Assembly: GCA_963744005.1 (NCBI GenBank)
Contig: CAVURU010000004.1
Location: 496,001 to 560,000 of the forward strand
DNA from: Palsa-504 sp963744005
Lineage (GTDB): Bacteria > Actinomycetota > Actinomycetes > Streptosporangiales > Streptosporangiaceae
DNA length: 64,000 bases
Reading direction: 5' to 3'
The translations under genes and the position numbers were made by a program. Below are positions 10,514 through 20,021 of this stretch, one piece after another. The stretch's first letter is position 1. Every line of letters starts with the position of its first letter. Under the pieces are notes generated by a model that was not told the DNA's origin, made no database searches, and saw nothing but the letters and a program-made list of their open reading frames with translations.

Positions 10514-10605
10514 CCCGGCCCCGGCCGGGCCGCCAACCAGGCCCGTCCCCGCGCGCGCCTTACTAGGATGGAGTCATCCCCGCTGCCACTTCCGGTGAAG
10601 GTGCC

Positions 10606-12134
10606 ATGACTGACCACGTATATGCGGACCAGGCGGACAAATTCGCGCCCGTCGGGCTGACGTTCGACGACGTGCTCCTGCTCCCGGCCCATTCCGAGAT
10701 CCTGCCCAGCGAGGCGGAGACCACGACCCGGATCACCCGCCGCCTCCGGGTGCGCATCCCGCTGGTGTCGGCGTCCATGGACACCGTCACCGAGGCCCGG
10801 ATGGCGGTGGCCATGGCCCGCCAGGGCGGCGTCGGCGTGCTGCACCGCAACCTGTCCGTCGAGGACCAGGCGCAGCAGGTGGACATGGTCAAGCGGTCCG
10901 AGGCGGGCATGATCACCGACCCGGTGACCTGCGGGCCGGACGCGACCATCGCCGACGTGGACCGGCTGTGCAGCCAGTACCGGATCTCCGGCGTCCCGGT
11001 CACCGGCGGCGAGGGGGTGCTGCTCGGCATCGTCACCAACCGGGACATCCGCTTCGAGACCGACCACAGCCGCCGGGTGGCCGAGGTCATGACGCCGATG
11101 CCGCTGGTCACCGCGCCGGTCGGCGTGCCCTCGGCCGAAGCCCTGCGGCTGCTGCGCGTGCACAAGGTGGAGAAGCTGCCCCTGGTCGACCCGGCCGGCC
11201 GGCTGCGCGGGCTGATCACGGTGAAGGACTTCACCAAGAGCGAGGAGTTCCCCGCCGCCACCAAGGACGCCAGGGCCGGCTGGTCGTCGGGGCGGCCATC
11301 GGCGTCGGCGAGGACGCCAAGCGCCGGGCCCAGGCCCTCACCGAGGCCGGCGCCGACTTCCTGGTCGTGGACACCGCGCACGGTCACGCCCAGGCCGTGC
11401 TGGAGATGATCGGGCAGATCAAGGCCAACGCTGACACCGAGGTCGTCGGGGGCAACGTGGCCACCCGGGCCGGGGCGCAGGCCCTGATCGACGCGGGTGC
11501 CGACGGGGTCAAGGTCGGTGTCGGCCCGGGCTCCATCTGCACCACCCGGGTCGTAGCCGGGGTGGGCGTGCCGCAGGTGACCGCCATCTACGAGGCGGCG
11601 CAGGCCGCCCGCCCGGCCGGCGTGCCGGTGATCGGCGACGGCGGCCTGCAGTACTCCGGTGACATCGCCAAGGCCATCGCCGCGGGCGCCGACACGGTCA
11701 TGCTGGGCAGCCTGCTCGCGGGCTGCGAGGAAAGCCCCGGCGAGGTGGTCTTCATCAACGGCAAGCAGTACAAGCTGTACCGGGGCATGGGCTCGCTGGG
11801 CGCCATGCGCAACCGGGAGCGCGGCCGCTCCTACTCCAAGGACCGCTACTTCCAGGATGACGTGCTGCGCGAGGACAAGCTGGTGCCCGAGGGCATCGAG
11901 GGCCAGGTCCCGTACCGCGGCCCGCTGGCCGCCGTGGCCGGCCAGCTGGTCGGCGGCCTGCGCGCGGCCATGGGGTACTGCGGGGCCCGGACCATCGCGG
12001 ACCTGAAGGAAGCGCGCTTCATCCAGATCACCGCGGCCGGGCTGACCGAGAGCCACCCGCACGACGTGCACATGACCGTCGAGGCGCCGAACTACTACGG
12101 TCGCGCGGGCCGGGACGGGGGAGACCGCCGGTGA
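10606..12134 (+). pseudogene. guaB: IMP dehydrogenase, frameshifted as sequenced
   Basis: IMP dehydrogenase makes XMP from IMP with NAD+, the committed step to GMP. The N-terminal part and both CBS domains (for example SGVPVTGGEGVLLGIVTNRD) are read in one frame up to about 11274. The rest, starting GRLVVGAAIGVGEDAKRRAQ and containing the catalytic loop GSICTTR, is in the frame one base earlier. Restoring one G in the GGG at 11273-11275 gives a continuous 509-residue protein with every family motif, so the gene looks intact apart from one base. As IMP dehydrogenase is normally essential, a consensus error is more likely than true decay. The last codons overlap guaB3 by 4 nt (GTGA). Confidence 0.9.
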
Positions 12135-13264
12135 CGGACGTGGAGATCGGCCGGGGCAAGTCCGGCCGCCGGGCCTATTCGCTCAACGAGATCGGGATCG
12201 TGCCCGCGCGGCGGACCCGGGACCCGGAAGAGGTGTCGATCGCCTGGCAGATCGACGCCTACCGGTTCGACCTGCCGCTGATGGCCTCGCCCATGGACAG
12301 CGTCGTGTCGCCCGCCACGGCCATCGCCATCGGCCAGCTCGGCGGGCTGGCCGTCCTCGACGTCGAAGGCCTGTGGACCCGGTACGAGGACCCCGAGCCG
12401 CTGCTGGCCGAGGTGACCGAGCTCGACGAGCAGGCCGCCACCCGCCGCCTGCAGGCCATGTACGCCGCGCCCATCTCCGAGGACCTCATCGGGCGCCGGA
12501 TCGAGGAGGTGGCCCGGGCCGGCGTGACCACCGCGGCCAGCCTGTCGCCGCAGCGCACGGCCCGGTACTACAAGGCCGTGGTGGACGCGGGCGTGGACAT
12601 CTTCGTCATCCGCGGTACCACCGTCTCGGCCGAGCACGTGTCCGGCCGGGCCGAGCCGCTGAACCTGAAGCAGTTCATCTACGAGCTCGACGTCCCGGTC
12701 GTGGTGGGCGGCTGCGCCACCTACGCGGCCGCGCTGCACCTGATGCGCACCGGCGCGGCCGGCGTGCTGGTCGGCTTCGGCGGCGGCTCAGGGCACACCA
12801 CGGGCACCGTGCTCGGCGTCGCCGTGCCGATGGCCACCGCCATCGCCGACGTGGCCGCGGCCCGCCGGGACTACCTGGACGAGTCCGGCGGCCGCTACGT
12901 GCACGTGGTCGCGGACGGCTCGATGACCAGCAGCGGCGACATCGCCAAGGCGCTGGCCATCGGGGCCGACGCGGTGATGGTGGGCTCGCCGCTGGCCCGC
13001 GCGGCCGAGGCGCCCGGCCGCGGTTACCACTGGGGGAGCGAGGCCAACCACACCGAGCTGCCCCGCGGCACCCGGCTGCAGGTCGGCACGATCGGCACCC
13101 TCCAGCAGATCCTGCACGGACCGTCCACCGTCCCCGACGGCTCGATGAACCTGATGGGCGCGCTGCGCCGCACCATGGCCACGGCCGGCTACTCCGACCT
13201 GAAGGAGTTCCAGCGGGTCGAGGTCGTCGTCGCCGATTCCGGCCTGCCGTCGGGCCGCCGCTAG
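12131..13264 (+). CDS. guaB3: GuaB3 family IMP dehydrogenase-related protein
   Basis: A 377-residue TIM-barrel protein of the IMP dehydrogenase/GMP reductase superfamily that lacks CBS domains. At the position of the catalytic Cys loop (GSICTT in IMP dehydrogenase) it reads GSGHTT, so the nucleophilic Cys is replaced by His. FADGSM-type flavin or phosphate-loop equivalents are retained (VADGSMTSSGDIAKAL, GADAVMVGSPLA). This type is conserved beside guaB in actinobacteria. Its activity is not established from sequence and may be regulatory or a variant reaction. It starts at a GTG overlapping the guaB stop, so translational coupling is likely. Confidence 0.88.
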   Translation: MTDVEIGRGKSGRRAYSLNEIGIVPARRTRDPEEVSIAWQIDAYRFDLPLMASPMDSVVSPATAIAIGQLGGLAVLDVEGLWTRYEDPEPLLAEVTELDEQAATRRLQAMYAAPISEDLIGRRIEEVARAGVTTAASLSPQRTARYYKAVVDAGVDIFVIRGTTVSAEHVSGRAEPLNLKQFIYELDVPVVVGGCATYAAALHLMRTGAAGVLVGFGGGSGHTTGTVLGVAVPMATAIADVAAARRDYLDESGGRYVHVVADGSMTSSGDIAKALAIGADAVMVGSPLARAAEAPGRGYHWGSEANHTELPRGTRLQVGTIGTLQQILHGPSTVPDGSMNLMGALRRTMATAGYSDLKEFQRVEVVVADSGLPSGRR

Positions 13265-13274
13265 ACTCCCTGCC

Positions 13275-14282
13275 ATGCCTCGGCTCCGCGTCCTCTCCGG
13301 CATCCAGCCCACCGCCGATTCGTTCCACCTCGGCAACTACCTCGGCGCGCTCCGGCAGTGGGTGACGCTGCAGGACAGCTACGACGCGTTCTACTGCGTG
13401 GTGGACCTGCACGCGATCACCGTGCCGCAGGATCCCGCCCTGCTGTCCCGCCGGACCAGGGTCGCGGCCGCCCAGCTGCTCGGCGCCGGCCTCGACCCGG
13501 ACCGGTGCACGCTGTTCGTGCAGAGCCACGTGCCCGAGCACACCGAGCTGGCCTGGGTGCTGGGCTGCATGACCGGGTTCGGCGAGGCCAGCCGGATGAC
13601 CCAGTTCAAGGACAAGTCGTCCCGGGAGGGCCAGGAGCAGGCCTCGGTGGGCCTGTTCACCTACCCCATCCTGCAGGCCGCGGACATCCTGCTCTACCAG
13701 GCCGAGCAGGTGCCGGTCGGCGAGGACCAGCGGCAGCACCTGGAGCTGAGCCGGACGCTGGCCCAGCGGTTCAACCACCGGTACGGCGAGACCTTCGTCC
13801 CGCCGCAGCCCTACATCCTGGCCGAGGTGGCCAAGATCTTCGACCTGCAGGACCCGACGGCCAAGATGAGCAAGTCGGGCTCCTCGGTGCAGGGCATCGT
13901 CGACGTCCTGGACGAGCCGGCCGTGATCCGGCGGAAGATCGCCCGGGCCGTCACCGACCCCGGCTCGGATGTCCGGGCCGACCCCGAGGCCAAGCCCGGC
14001 GTGACCAACCTGCTGCGGATCTACTCGGCCCTGTCCGGCGAGCCGGTGGACACCCTGGAGGCCAAGTACGCGGGCGCCGGGTACGGCGCGTTCAAGAAGG
14101 ACCTGGCCGAGGTGGTCGTGGGCGCCTTCGCCCCCATCCGGGAGAAGACCCAGCAGATCCTGGCCGACGAAGCCGGGCTGGACCGGGTGCTGGCCCACGG
14201 GGCCGCCCGGGCCCGCGAGGTGGCCGGCCAGAGCATGACCGCGGTCCGCGACCGGATGGGCTTCCTGGGCTCAGCCGGCTGA
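13275..14282 (+). CDS. trpS: Tryptophan--tRNA ligase
   Basis: Charges tRNA-Trp with tryptophan. A class I synthetase of 335 residues, with the HIGH-type motif HLGN at 18-21 and KMSKS at 197-201. Other landmarks are GIQPTADSFHLGNYLGAL and PVGEDQRQHLELSR. The ATG lies 10 bp after guaB3. It is convergent with the D,D-carboxypeptidase gene, only 16 bp apart. Confidence 0.97.
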   Translation: MPRLRVLSGIQPTADSFHLGNYLGALRQWVTLQDSYDAFYCVVDLHAITVPQDPALLSRRTRVAAAQLLGAGLDPDRCTLFVQSHVPEHTELAWVLGCMTGFGEASRMTQFKDKSSREGQEQASVGLFTYPILQAADILLYQAEQVPVGEDQRQHLELSRTLAQRFNHRYGETFVPPQPYILAEVAKIFDLQDPTAKMSKSGSSVQGIVDVLDEPAVIRRKIARAVTDPGSDVRADPEAKPGVTNLLRIYSALSGEPVDTLEAKYAGAGYGAFKKDLAEVVVGAFAPIREKTQQILADEAGLDRVLAHGAARAREVAGQSMTAVRDRMGFLGSAG

Positions 14283-14298
14283 GCCCTCGGCCGGCCCG

Positions 14299-15516
14299 CT
14301 AGCTCCGGTACCGGCTGGGCCGGCCCGCGCGGAACCGCCGGCGGCTGTAGGCGACGCCCGCCGCCGCCGCGCCCACCGCGGCGAAGCTGAACGCCGCGGC
14401 GGCCAGCACGGACGGGCCCGAGCCCGGCGGCCGGGAGTGCGCCAGCGCCTGCACCTGCGGCGTGCTGGCCGTCGCGCGGGCCGACGGAGACGCCCCGGCG
14501 GGCAGCGGGCTGACCAGGGCGCCGACCGGGCTGACCTTGCTGTCCACCGAGAAGCCCCAGTTGAGCAGGGCCTCGGCCGACTTGATCTCGCTCAGCGCCG
14601 GGCAGTGCAGCAGGGTGACGATCAGCGTCCGGCCGTTCCGGGCCGCCATCCCGACGTAGGTGGCGCCCGCCGCGCTGGTCCAGCCGATCTTCCCGCCCAC
14701 GGCGCCCGGATAGTCGGTCAGCAGCGAATTCTGGTTGTACAAGGTGACGGCCTTCTGCCGGGCCACCACGAACCGCGCGCTCCTGGTCTGGTCGTACGTC
14801 AGGAAGGCCGGCTCCTTCAGCGCCTGCCGGGCGACCAGGGCCAGGTCGTAGGCGGACACGTGCTGACCCGGCGCGTCCAGCCCGTTCGGGTCGGCCGCGA
14901 CGGTGTCGTCGGCCTGCAGCTGCTTCGCCTCGGCGTTGATCAGGGCCATGCCCTTGGCGTAGGAGCCGGTCGCCTCGGTCAGCGCGACCGCGGCGTCGTT
15001 GGCCGAGATCGTCAGCAGCGCGGTGAACAGGTCGGAGACCTTGTAGCCCCGCCCGGTGACCAGGCCCACCACGTTCGGCTCCACTGAGGTGGCCCGCTTG
15101 CTCGCCACCACCCCCGCGTTCGGGTTGAGGACCGGGATCAAGGCGACCGCGGTGAGCATCTTGAGCGTGCTGGCCGGCCGGTACCAGCCGTGCGCGTCCT
15201 TGGCCGCCAGCACCTGGCCGGTACCCGCGTCCGCCACGACGAACGCCGAGGCCTGGATGCCCGGCAGCCGGGGCGTCTGGCCCGACGGGTAGTTGACGGC
15301 CATCCCGCGGGACGCCAGCTGCTGGCCGCCGACCGCCGGCCGGGCCGGGCCCGCGGTCGGCGTCGGCGTACCCGGCGACACGGTGACCGGGCCGAGCGAC
15401 GGCTGCGGATCCGGGCCGCCCAGCGTGGCGGCTGCGGCCGGACCGGGCGCGCCGCCGAGCACGGCGGCGCACAGCACGGCCGCGCCCGCGGCCGCCGGCT
15501 TGATCCGGTCCAGCAT
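14299..15516 (-). CDS. D-alanyl-D-alanine carboxypeptidase (S11), membrane anchored
   Basis: A 405-residue penicillin-binding-protein-type carboxypeptidase that trims the terminal D-Ala of peptidoglycan stem peptides outside the membrane. It has a signal peptide (residues 1-30), then Ser116-x-x-Lys119 (STLK), Ser171-x-Asn173 (SAN), and Lys276 in KIGWTSAAG where the third motif is classically KTG. A Pro/Ala/Thr-rich linker and a C-terminal transmembrane helix followed by basic residues anchor it to the membrane. The ATG at 15516 has GGAAGG upstream. It is not in an operon. Confidence 0.9.
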   Translation of the reverse strand: MLDRIKPAAAGAAVLCAAVLGGAPGPAAAATLGGPDPQPSLGPVTVSPGTPTPTAGPARPAVGGQQLASRGMAVNYPSGQTPRLPGIQASAFVVADAGTGQVLAAKDAHGWYRPASTLKMLTAVALIPVLNPNAGVVASKRATSVEPNVVGLVTGRGYKVSDLFTALLTISANDAAVALTEATGSYAKGMALINAEAKQLQADDTVAADPNGLDAPGQHVSAYDLALVARQALKEPAFLTYDQTRSARFVVARQKAVTLYNQNSLLTDYPGAVGGKIGWTSAAGATYVGMAARNGRTLIVTLLHCPALSEIKSAEALLNWGFSVDSKVSPVGALVSPLPAGASPSARATASTPQVQALAHSRPPGSGPSVLAAAAFSFAAVGAAAAGVAYSRRRFRAGRPSRYRS

Positions 15517-15936
15517 GAGCCTTCCGCCCTTGTCCTGCGGTTACCGGTCTGTCCCGAAGTAACCTGGTCGTCATGCAATGCACGGCTGAGCCCGGAGTCT
15601 GGTTCACCCGTGCCCGTGCCGACAGCAAGCTTACGGATTCCGGGCCCGCCGCGAAGGCCGCTCAGCCCGGAGAGTATCCAGTTGATAACGCAGAGTTGCT
15701 AACGGTGTGCCTCTGCCGTCCGGGTCAAGCACGGCGGCCTGCCGGTCCCGGCCTTGGCCTCCCCTCGCCCGGCGGCACCGGGCGATCGAGACCGAAACCA
15801 TGTTTTTACCGCTCCGCTATGCGATGCGGTCGGCCGCGGGCCTTGGAAAGGCTGGCGGCGCATTGCGTGACGCACGGGGCGAGTACCAGCCCGGCGAACG
15901 TTGAACCTGCTGTAATTCCGGGCCTGGAGGTCTGTC
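15517..15936. other. Gene-free region upstream of the YbdK-type ligase
   Basis: 420 bp between divergent genes. Base composition is lower in GC than flanking genes from about 15660 onward. I see a short AT patch at 15793-15805 (CCATGTTTTTACC) and CTGGAGG directly before the ATG at 15937, but no open reading frame with actinomycete codon bias, no RNA gene and no strong hairpin. It presumably holds both promoters. Confidence 0.4.
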
Positions 15937-17103
15937 ATGGGTATCGAGTGGAATCCCTCTCGCGGTGCGACGCTCGGCGTCGAATGGGAGGTGCAGCTCA
16001 TCGACTCCGAGACCAAGATGCTGCGCCAGGAGGCCGGCAAGCTGCTGAGCGACCTGCCCGCCGGCAGCGATACGGGAGAGCACCCGCATATTCGCCATGA
16101 GCTGATGCAGTCGACGCTCGAGTTGGTCACCGGAATCTGCCACACCGTGTCCGAAGCAAAGGAAGACCTGGCCAGGACCATTACGGAACTCCAGCGAGCA
16201 GCGGCTGAGCACGGTATTCTGCTGGCATGCGCCGGGACCCACCCGGTGAGCGACTGGCGTGACGCGGCAATGGCGCCAATCCAGCGCTATGCGGAGCTCG
16301 TCGAGCAAATGCAATGGCTGGCCCGCCGGATTCAGACGTTCGGCGTGCATGTCCATGTGGGAGTCAAGGACGGGAACAAGGCGATCCCGATCGTCAATGC
16401 TCTCGCTGCTTACCTCCCGCATTTTCTCGCGATAACTGCATCAAGCCCATTCTGGTGCGGGTATGACACCGGGCTTGCCTCCAGCAGGTCGGTGACCTTC
16501 GGCGCGCTGCCGACGGCGGGTCCGCCTAGCCGCCTCGCGGACTGGAAGCAGTTCGAGGACTACATGGACACGCTGCTGCGCGCCGGGACTATCCGCAGCA
16601 TCAAGGAGGTCTGGTGGGACATCCGGCCACACCCGGACTTCGGCACGATCGAGATCCGGATGTTCGACGGCCTGCCGACGCTCCGCGAGGTCGGCATGGT
16701 CACCGCTCTCTCGCAGTGCCTGGTCCAGCTCTTCGACCTGCAGCTGGACCGCGGCTACACGCTGCCGTCCCCGTCCTCCTGGGTGGTCAGGGACAACAAG
16801 TGGCGCGCCACGCGGTACGGACTGGACGCGATCGTGATTACTGATGAGGCCGGCGCCACGGCGCCGCTACGCGATGAACTCTACGAGCTGCTCCTGGAGC
16901 TGGAGCCGGTCGCCTCGCGGCTCGGCTGCCTCGACGAGCTCTCCGTGGCCTTCGAGGTCCTGGAGCAAGGCGCCTCCTACGAGCGGCAGCGCGCGGTCTA
17001 CTCGCGCACCGGCGACCTGGTCAGCGTCGTCGACTCCCTGATCACGGAGTTCGCCGACGATACGTTCGCCACGCAAGGGGGTGCGGGGCATGGAAGGCAA
17101 TGA
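15937..17103 (+). CDS. Carboxylate-amine ligase, YbdK/GCS2 family
   Basis: A 388-residue member of the glutamate-cysteine ligase 2 (YbdK) family, ATP-dependent ligases that join a carboxylate (often glutamate) to an amine. Features include the N-terminal TLGVEWEVQLID, the substrate-pocket VHVHVGVKDGNKA and the metal-binding FGTIEIRMFDG. The true substrate is unknown; some family members do make gamma-glutamylcysteine, but actinomycetes usually use mycothiol. The first 550 bases are visibly poorer in G+C and use more A/T-ending codons than the second half. The ATG follows GGAGG. It overlaps the next gene by 14 bp. Confidence 0.85.
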   Translation: MGIEWNPSRGATLGVEWEVQLIDSETKMLRQEAGKLLSDLPAGSDTGEHPHIRHELMQSTLELVTGICHTVSEAKEDLARTITELQRAAAEHGILLACAGTHPVSDWRDAAMAPIQRYAELVEQMQWLARRIQTFGVHVHVGVKDGNKAIPIVNALAAYLPHFLAITASSPFWCGYDTGLASSRSVTFGALPTAGPPSRLADWKQFEDYMDTLLRAGTIRSIKEVWWDIRPHPDFGTIEIRMFDGLPTLREVGMVTALSQCLVQLFDLQLDRGYTLPSPSSWVVRDNKWRATRYGLDAIVITDEAGATAPLRDELYELLLELEPVASRLGCLDELSVAFEVLEQGASYERQRAVYSRTGDLVSVVDSLITEFADDTFATQGGAGHGRQ

Positions 17104-18346
17104 CCTGGGTGCGGACCTGGACGCATTCTGGAGCAAGCACTCGGCCGAGCTGATCGAGTTCCGCCGCGACCTGCACGCCCATCCGGAGCTGGCCAACGCC
17201 GAGCACCGGACCACGCGCCGGGTCGCGCTGCGCCTGGCCGCTGCCGGGCTGCGCCCGGTGATCCTGCCCAAGGGCACCGGCCTGACCGTCGACATCGGCT
17301 CGCTGGATGACGACGACGACAGCGGCGACCGGCCGGTGGTCGGCCTGCGGGCCGACATCGACGCCCTGCCCATGGCCGATGAGAAGGACGTGCCCTACCG
17401 CTCGACCGTGCCGGACGCCTGCCACGCGTGCGGGCACGACGTGCACACCACCGTGCTGGTCGGCACCGGCCTCTACCTGGCCGCCCAGGCTGCCGCCGGG
17501 CTCCTGCCGGGCAAGGTCCGGCTCGTCTTCCAGCCCGCCGAGGAAGCCGCCAACGGCGCGCTGGACGTGATCGCGGCGGACGCCGTCAACTCCGTCGGCC
17601 GGATCTTCGCCCTGCACTGCGACCCGCGCCTGGACGCCGGCCAGCTCGGCGTGCGCTCCGGCGCGATCACCGCCGCCTGCGACAAGGTGGAGGTGCGGGT
17701 GACCGGGCCCGGCGGGCACACCGCCCGGCCGCACCTGACCGCCGACCTGGTGTACGCGCTCGGCAAGATCATCACCGAGGTCCCGGCCGCGCTGTCCCGA
17801 CGCGTCGACCCGCGGTCCAGCCTGAGCCTGGTCTGGGGCCGGGTGAACGCCGGGACGGTGGCCAACGCCATCCCGGATGCCGGCGTGGCCGAGGGGACCA
17901 TCCGCTGCCTGGACGACGAGGCCTGGCACCGCGCGCCTGACCTGCTCAAGGACCTCATCGACTCGATCGCCGCCGCGTACGGGGTCAACGCCGAGGTCAG
18001 CTACCAGCGCTACGTGCCGCCCACGGTGAACGACCAGGCCAGCGCGGCCATGATGGCATCCGCCGCGCTGGGCGTGCTGGGCGCGGGCTCGGTCGTGCAG
18101 ACCCCGCAGAGCCTCGGCGGGGAGGACTTCGCCTGGTACCTGGAGTCCATTCCCGGCGCGCTGGCCCGCCTGGGCGTGCGCGTGCCCGGCTCGACCACCT
18201 CGCTGGACATCCACCAGCCGACCTTCGACGTGGACGAGCGGGCCATCGGCATCGGGGTCAAGGTCATGGCGGCCACGGCCATCAACGCCCTCTGGGACGA
18301 CGGCTCGATCGTGGCCCAGCCCCTCCCCGGCGTCACCAGCTCGTAG
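17090..18346 (+). CDS. M20 family amidohydrolase (M20D type)
   Basis: A 418-residue zinc-type amidohydrolase of the IAA-amino acid hydrolase/hippuricase group that cleaves N-acyl amino acids or similar amides. The metal ligands are visible: CHACGHDVH at 111-119, QPAEE and ALHCDPRL, with FAWYLESIPGALARLGVR near the C-terminus. The lid/dimerisation domain is present (TGPGGHTARPH). I choose the ATG at 17090 because an AAGGGGG tract lies just upstream; a GTG at 17081 is in frame. The overlap with the YbdK-type ligase suggests coupled translation and linked substrates, for example making and breaking gamma-glutamyl or acyl amides. Exact substrate unknown. Confidence 0.85.
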   Translation: MEGNDLGADLDAFWSKHSAELIEFRRDLHAHPELANAEHRTTRRVALRLAAAGLRPVILPKGTGLTVDIGSLDDDDDSGDRPVVGLRADIDALPMADEKDVPYRSTVPDACHACGHDVHTTVLVGTGLYLAAQAAAGLLPGKVRLVFQPAEEAANGALDVIAADAVNSVGRIFALHCDPRLDAGQLGVRSGAITAACDKVEVRVTGPGGHTARPHLTADLVYALGKIITEVPAALSRRVDPRSSLSLVWGRVNAGTVANAIPDAGVAEGTIRCLDDEAWHRAPDLLKDLIDSIAAAYGVNAEVSYQRYVPPTVNDQASAAMMASAALGVLGAGSVVQTPQSLGGEDFAWYLESIPGALARLGVRVPGSTTSLDIHQPTFDVDERAIGIGVKVMAATAINALWDDGSIVAQPLPGVTSS

Positions 18347-18413
18347 CTCCCGCCCGGGGCCGGCCGCCGTCGCGTCGCCGGGCCCTGGGGCGGCCGGGGG
18401 ATAGGCTTAACGG

Positions 18414-19262
18414 ATGGGAAGCGTGCCGGTCAGGCGCCGGAAGCGGTCCGCCGTGTCCGGCGGCCCGCAGACCTTCCGCTCGCCGACGGCCGTCATCCTC
18501 TGGTGGGTCTGGGTCGTGTTCGCGCTGGCCAACTTCATCGACCTGGCCGTGCAGGGGCGAGATCACGGCGCGGTGGTGGCCGCGGCCATCCTGCTGCTGG
18601 TCACCGGCCTGGCCTACATCGGCGGTCAGCGCCCCCGGATCATCGTCGAGCAGGCCGGGCTCACCGTGCTGAACCCGCTGCGCGATCATCACGTCGGCTG
18701 GGCCAACGTGACCAAAATCGACCTGTACGACCTGCTCCGGGTGCACTGCGACCAGGGCCAGGCCAAGCCCGTGGTGATCAACGCCTGGGCCGTGCACTAC
18801 TCCCGGCGCCGCAAGGTCGCCGCCCAGCTCAAGGCCAGCCGCCAGTCCAGCCGGATGACTCCCGGGCGTTCCCCGGACCTGCCCGGCCTGGGCGGCGGCC
18901 GGTCGCCCCGGTACGGGAACCCCTCGGCCGGCTCCGGGGCGACGGCCGAGGCCGAAGCCGAGCAGGTCGTCTCGGTCCTCCAGGAGTACGTCAACGTGGC
19001 CCGGGCCGAGGCCGTCTGGGCCGACGGCACGGCCTCCGGCCCCGCGAACGACGGCCAGCCCGGGCAGGCCGCCGCCCAGGCCGCCTCCGCCGATGCGGCC
19101 GTCTCCGGCGATGCAGCTGCCAGCGATGCGGCCGGGGCCCACGTCCCGGCTGATCCTCGGCTGGCCGGCTGGCGCGAGCCGCTGCGCAGCAGCTGGAACG
19201 TGCGCGCCATCCTGGCCGTAGTCGTCCCGGCCGTGATCCTGCTCATCGTCAGCCTGGTCTGA
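18414..19262 (+). CDS. PH domain-containing membrane protein
   Basis: A 282-residue protein. Two adjacent hydrophobic helices near the N-terminus (about 26-64) are followed by a bacterial PH-like region (about 70-140, PRIIVEQAGLTVLNPLRDHH and VGWANVTKIDLYDLLRVHC). A long Ala/Gly/Ser-rich linker leads to a C-terminal transmembrane helix (AILAVVVPAVILLIVSLV). Function unknown; similar actinobacterial proteins are annotated by the PH-like fold only. Start is an ATG after a short 67-bp gap. Confidence 0.7.
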   Translation: MGSVPVRRRKRSAVSGGPQTFRSPTAVILWWVWVVFALANFIDLAVQGRDHGAVVAAAILLLVTGLAYIGGQRPRIIVEQAGLTVLNPLRDHHVGWANVTKIDLYDLLRVHCDQGQAKPVVINAWAVHYSRRRKVAAQLKASRQSSRMTPGRSPDLPGLGGGRSPRYGNPSAGSGATAEAEAEQVVSVLQEYVNVARAEAVWADGTASGPANDGQPGQAAAQAASADAAVSGDAAASDAAGAHVPADPRLAGWREPLRSSWNVRAILAVVVPAVILLIVSLV

Positions 19263-19361
19263 CGGCCAGCCCGGCCGCCACCCCGGCCGTCACCATCCCG
19301 GCCGTTACCGCCGCGGCCCTCACCACCTCAGCCGCCGCCGCGGCCCTCACCGCCGCGGCTG
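19263..19361. repeat. Degenerate tandem GC-rich repeat
   Basis: About 100 bp of imperfect repeats built on CCCGGCCGCCACC / CCGCGGCCCTCACC units between the PH-protein stop and the end of the convergent gamma-glutamylcyclotransferase-like gene. No coding frame is supported. Confidence 0.45.
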
Positions 19362-19853
19362 TTACGTACCGGGCGGCTCGGAGGCGTACGGGCCGGCGTT
19401 GGCCTCGCCCATCTTGGCGCAGGGCAGCGCGCGTATGGCCGTGACGTAGTCTTCCGGCGCGCCCGCCTTCTCGGCGGAGTCAGCCAGGATGCCGACGGCT
19501 CGCGCCGAGGGCAGCCCGCCCTCGTAGAAGTTGAGTACGTAGAGCCAGCTCAGTACGTCCCCGTCCAGGGTCTGCACCCGGACCTTGGCCTTGCGGTAGT
19601 AGCCGAGGGTGGCGCCGTCCCAGTTGTCGAGTTCCTTCTCGTCGACCTCGAACATGTCGTACAGCACGACGAACACCCGGGACCCGGCTTCCTCCACCAC
19701 CGTGGCCAGCGGCCCGTCCCAGCCGATGTCCTCACCGCCGAAGGTCAGCCGCCAGCCTTCCAGCCAGCCGGTGCCGCGGTGCGGTGAATGGGGGCAGCGC
19801 AGCTGCATCTGCTCCGGGTCCATGTTGCTGCCGTAGGCCGCGTACAGTGCCAC
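19362..19853 (-). CDS. Gamma-glutamylcyclotransferase-like protein
   Basis: A 163-residue AIG2/GGCT-fold protein. The diagnostic YGSNMDPEQM motif is at the N-terminus and the conserved acidic residue is in the FEVDEKELDNWDG segment. Such enzymes release 5-oxoproline from gamma-glutamyl amines; which substrate is used here is unknown. The GTG start at 19853 is supported by the YGSN motif following directly, though the ribosome-binding site is weak. Its presence 2 kb from a YbdK-type ligase is suggestive of gamma-glutamyl chemistry but not proof. Confidence 0.82.
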   Translation of the reverse strand: MALYAAYGSNMDPEQMQLRCPHSPHRGTGWLEGWRLTFGGEDIGWDGPLATVVEEAGSRVFVVLYDMFEVDEKELDNWDGATLGYYRKAKVRVQTLDGDVLSWLYVLNFYEGGLPSARAVGILADSAEKAGAPEDYVTAIRALPCAKMGEANAGPYASEPPGT

Positions 19854-20021
19854 GGGGGAAAGCGTACGGCGTCCCCGCTGCGGCCCGCCGGTTTTGCCTG
19901 ACCTGCCAGCAGTGTTTTTCCCGTGGCGCCCGCCGCCGCCGGCGAGCCCGGCTCAGGCCGGCCGAGGCCGGCCAGGGCTGCTCCCGGACGCTGGGACGCA
20001 TATATAGGAGAATGACCAGAC

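Noticed and set aside
12131..13264. GuaB3 as the working IMP dehydrogenase compensating for the broken guaB
   Set aside because: It lacks CBS domains and the catalytic Cys (GSGHTT instead of GSICTT), so it should not replace GuaB.
15573..16100. 175-codon frame crossing the start of the YbdK-type gene
   Set aside because: Overlaps a conserved gene in another frame and has no family or upstream site.
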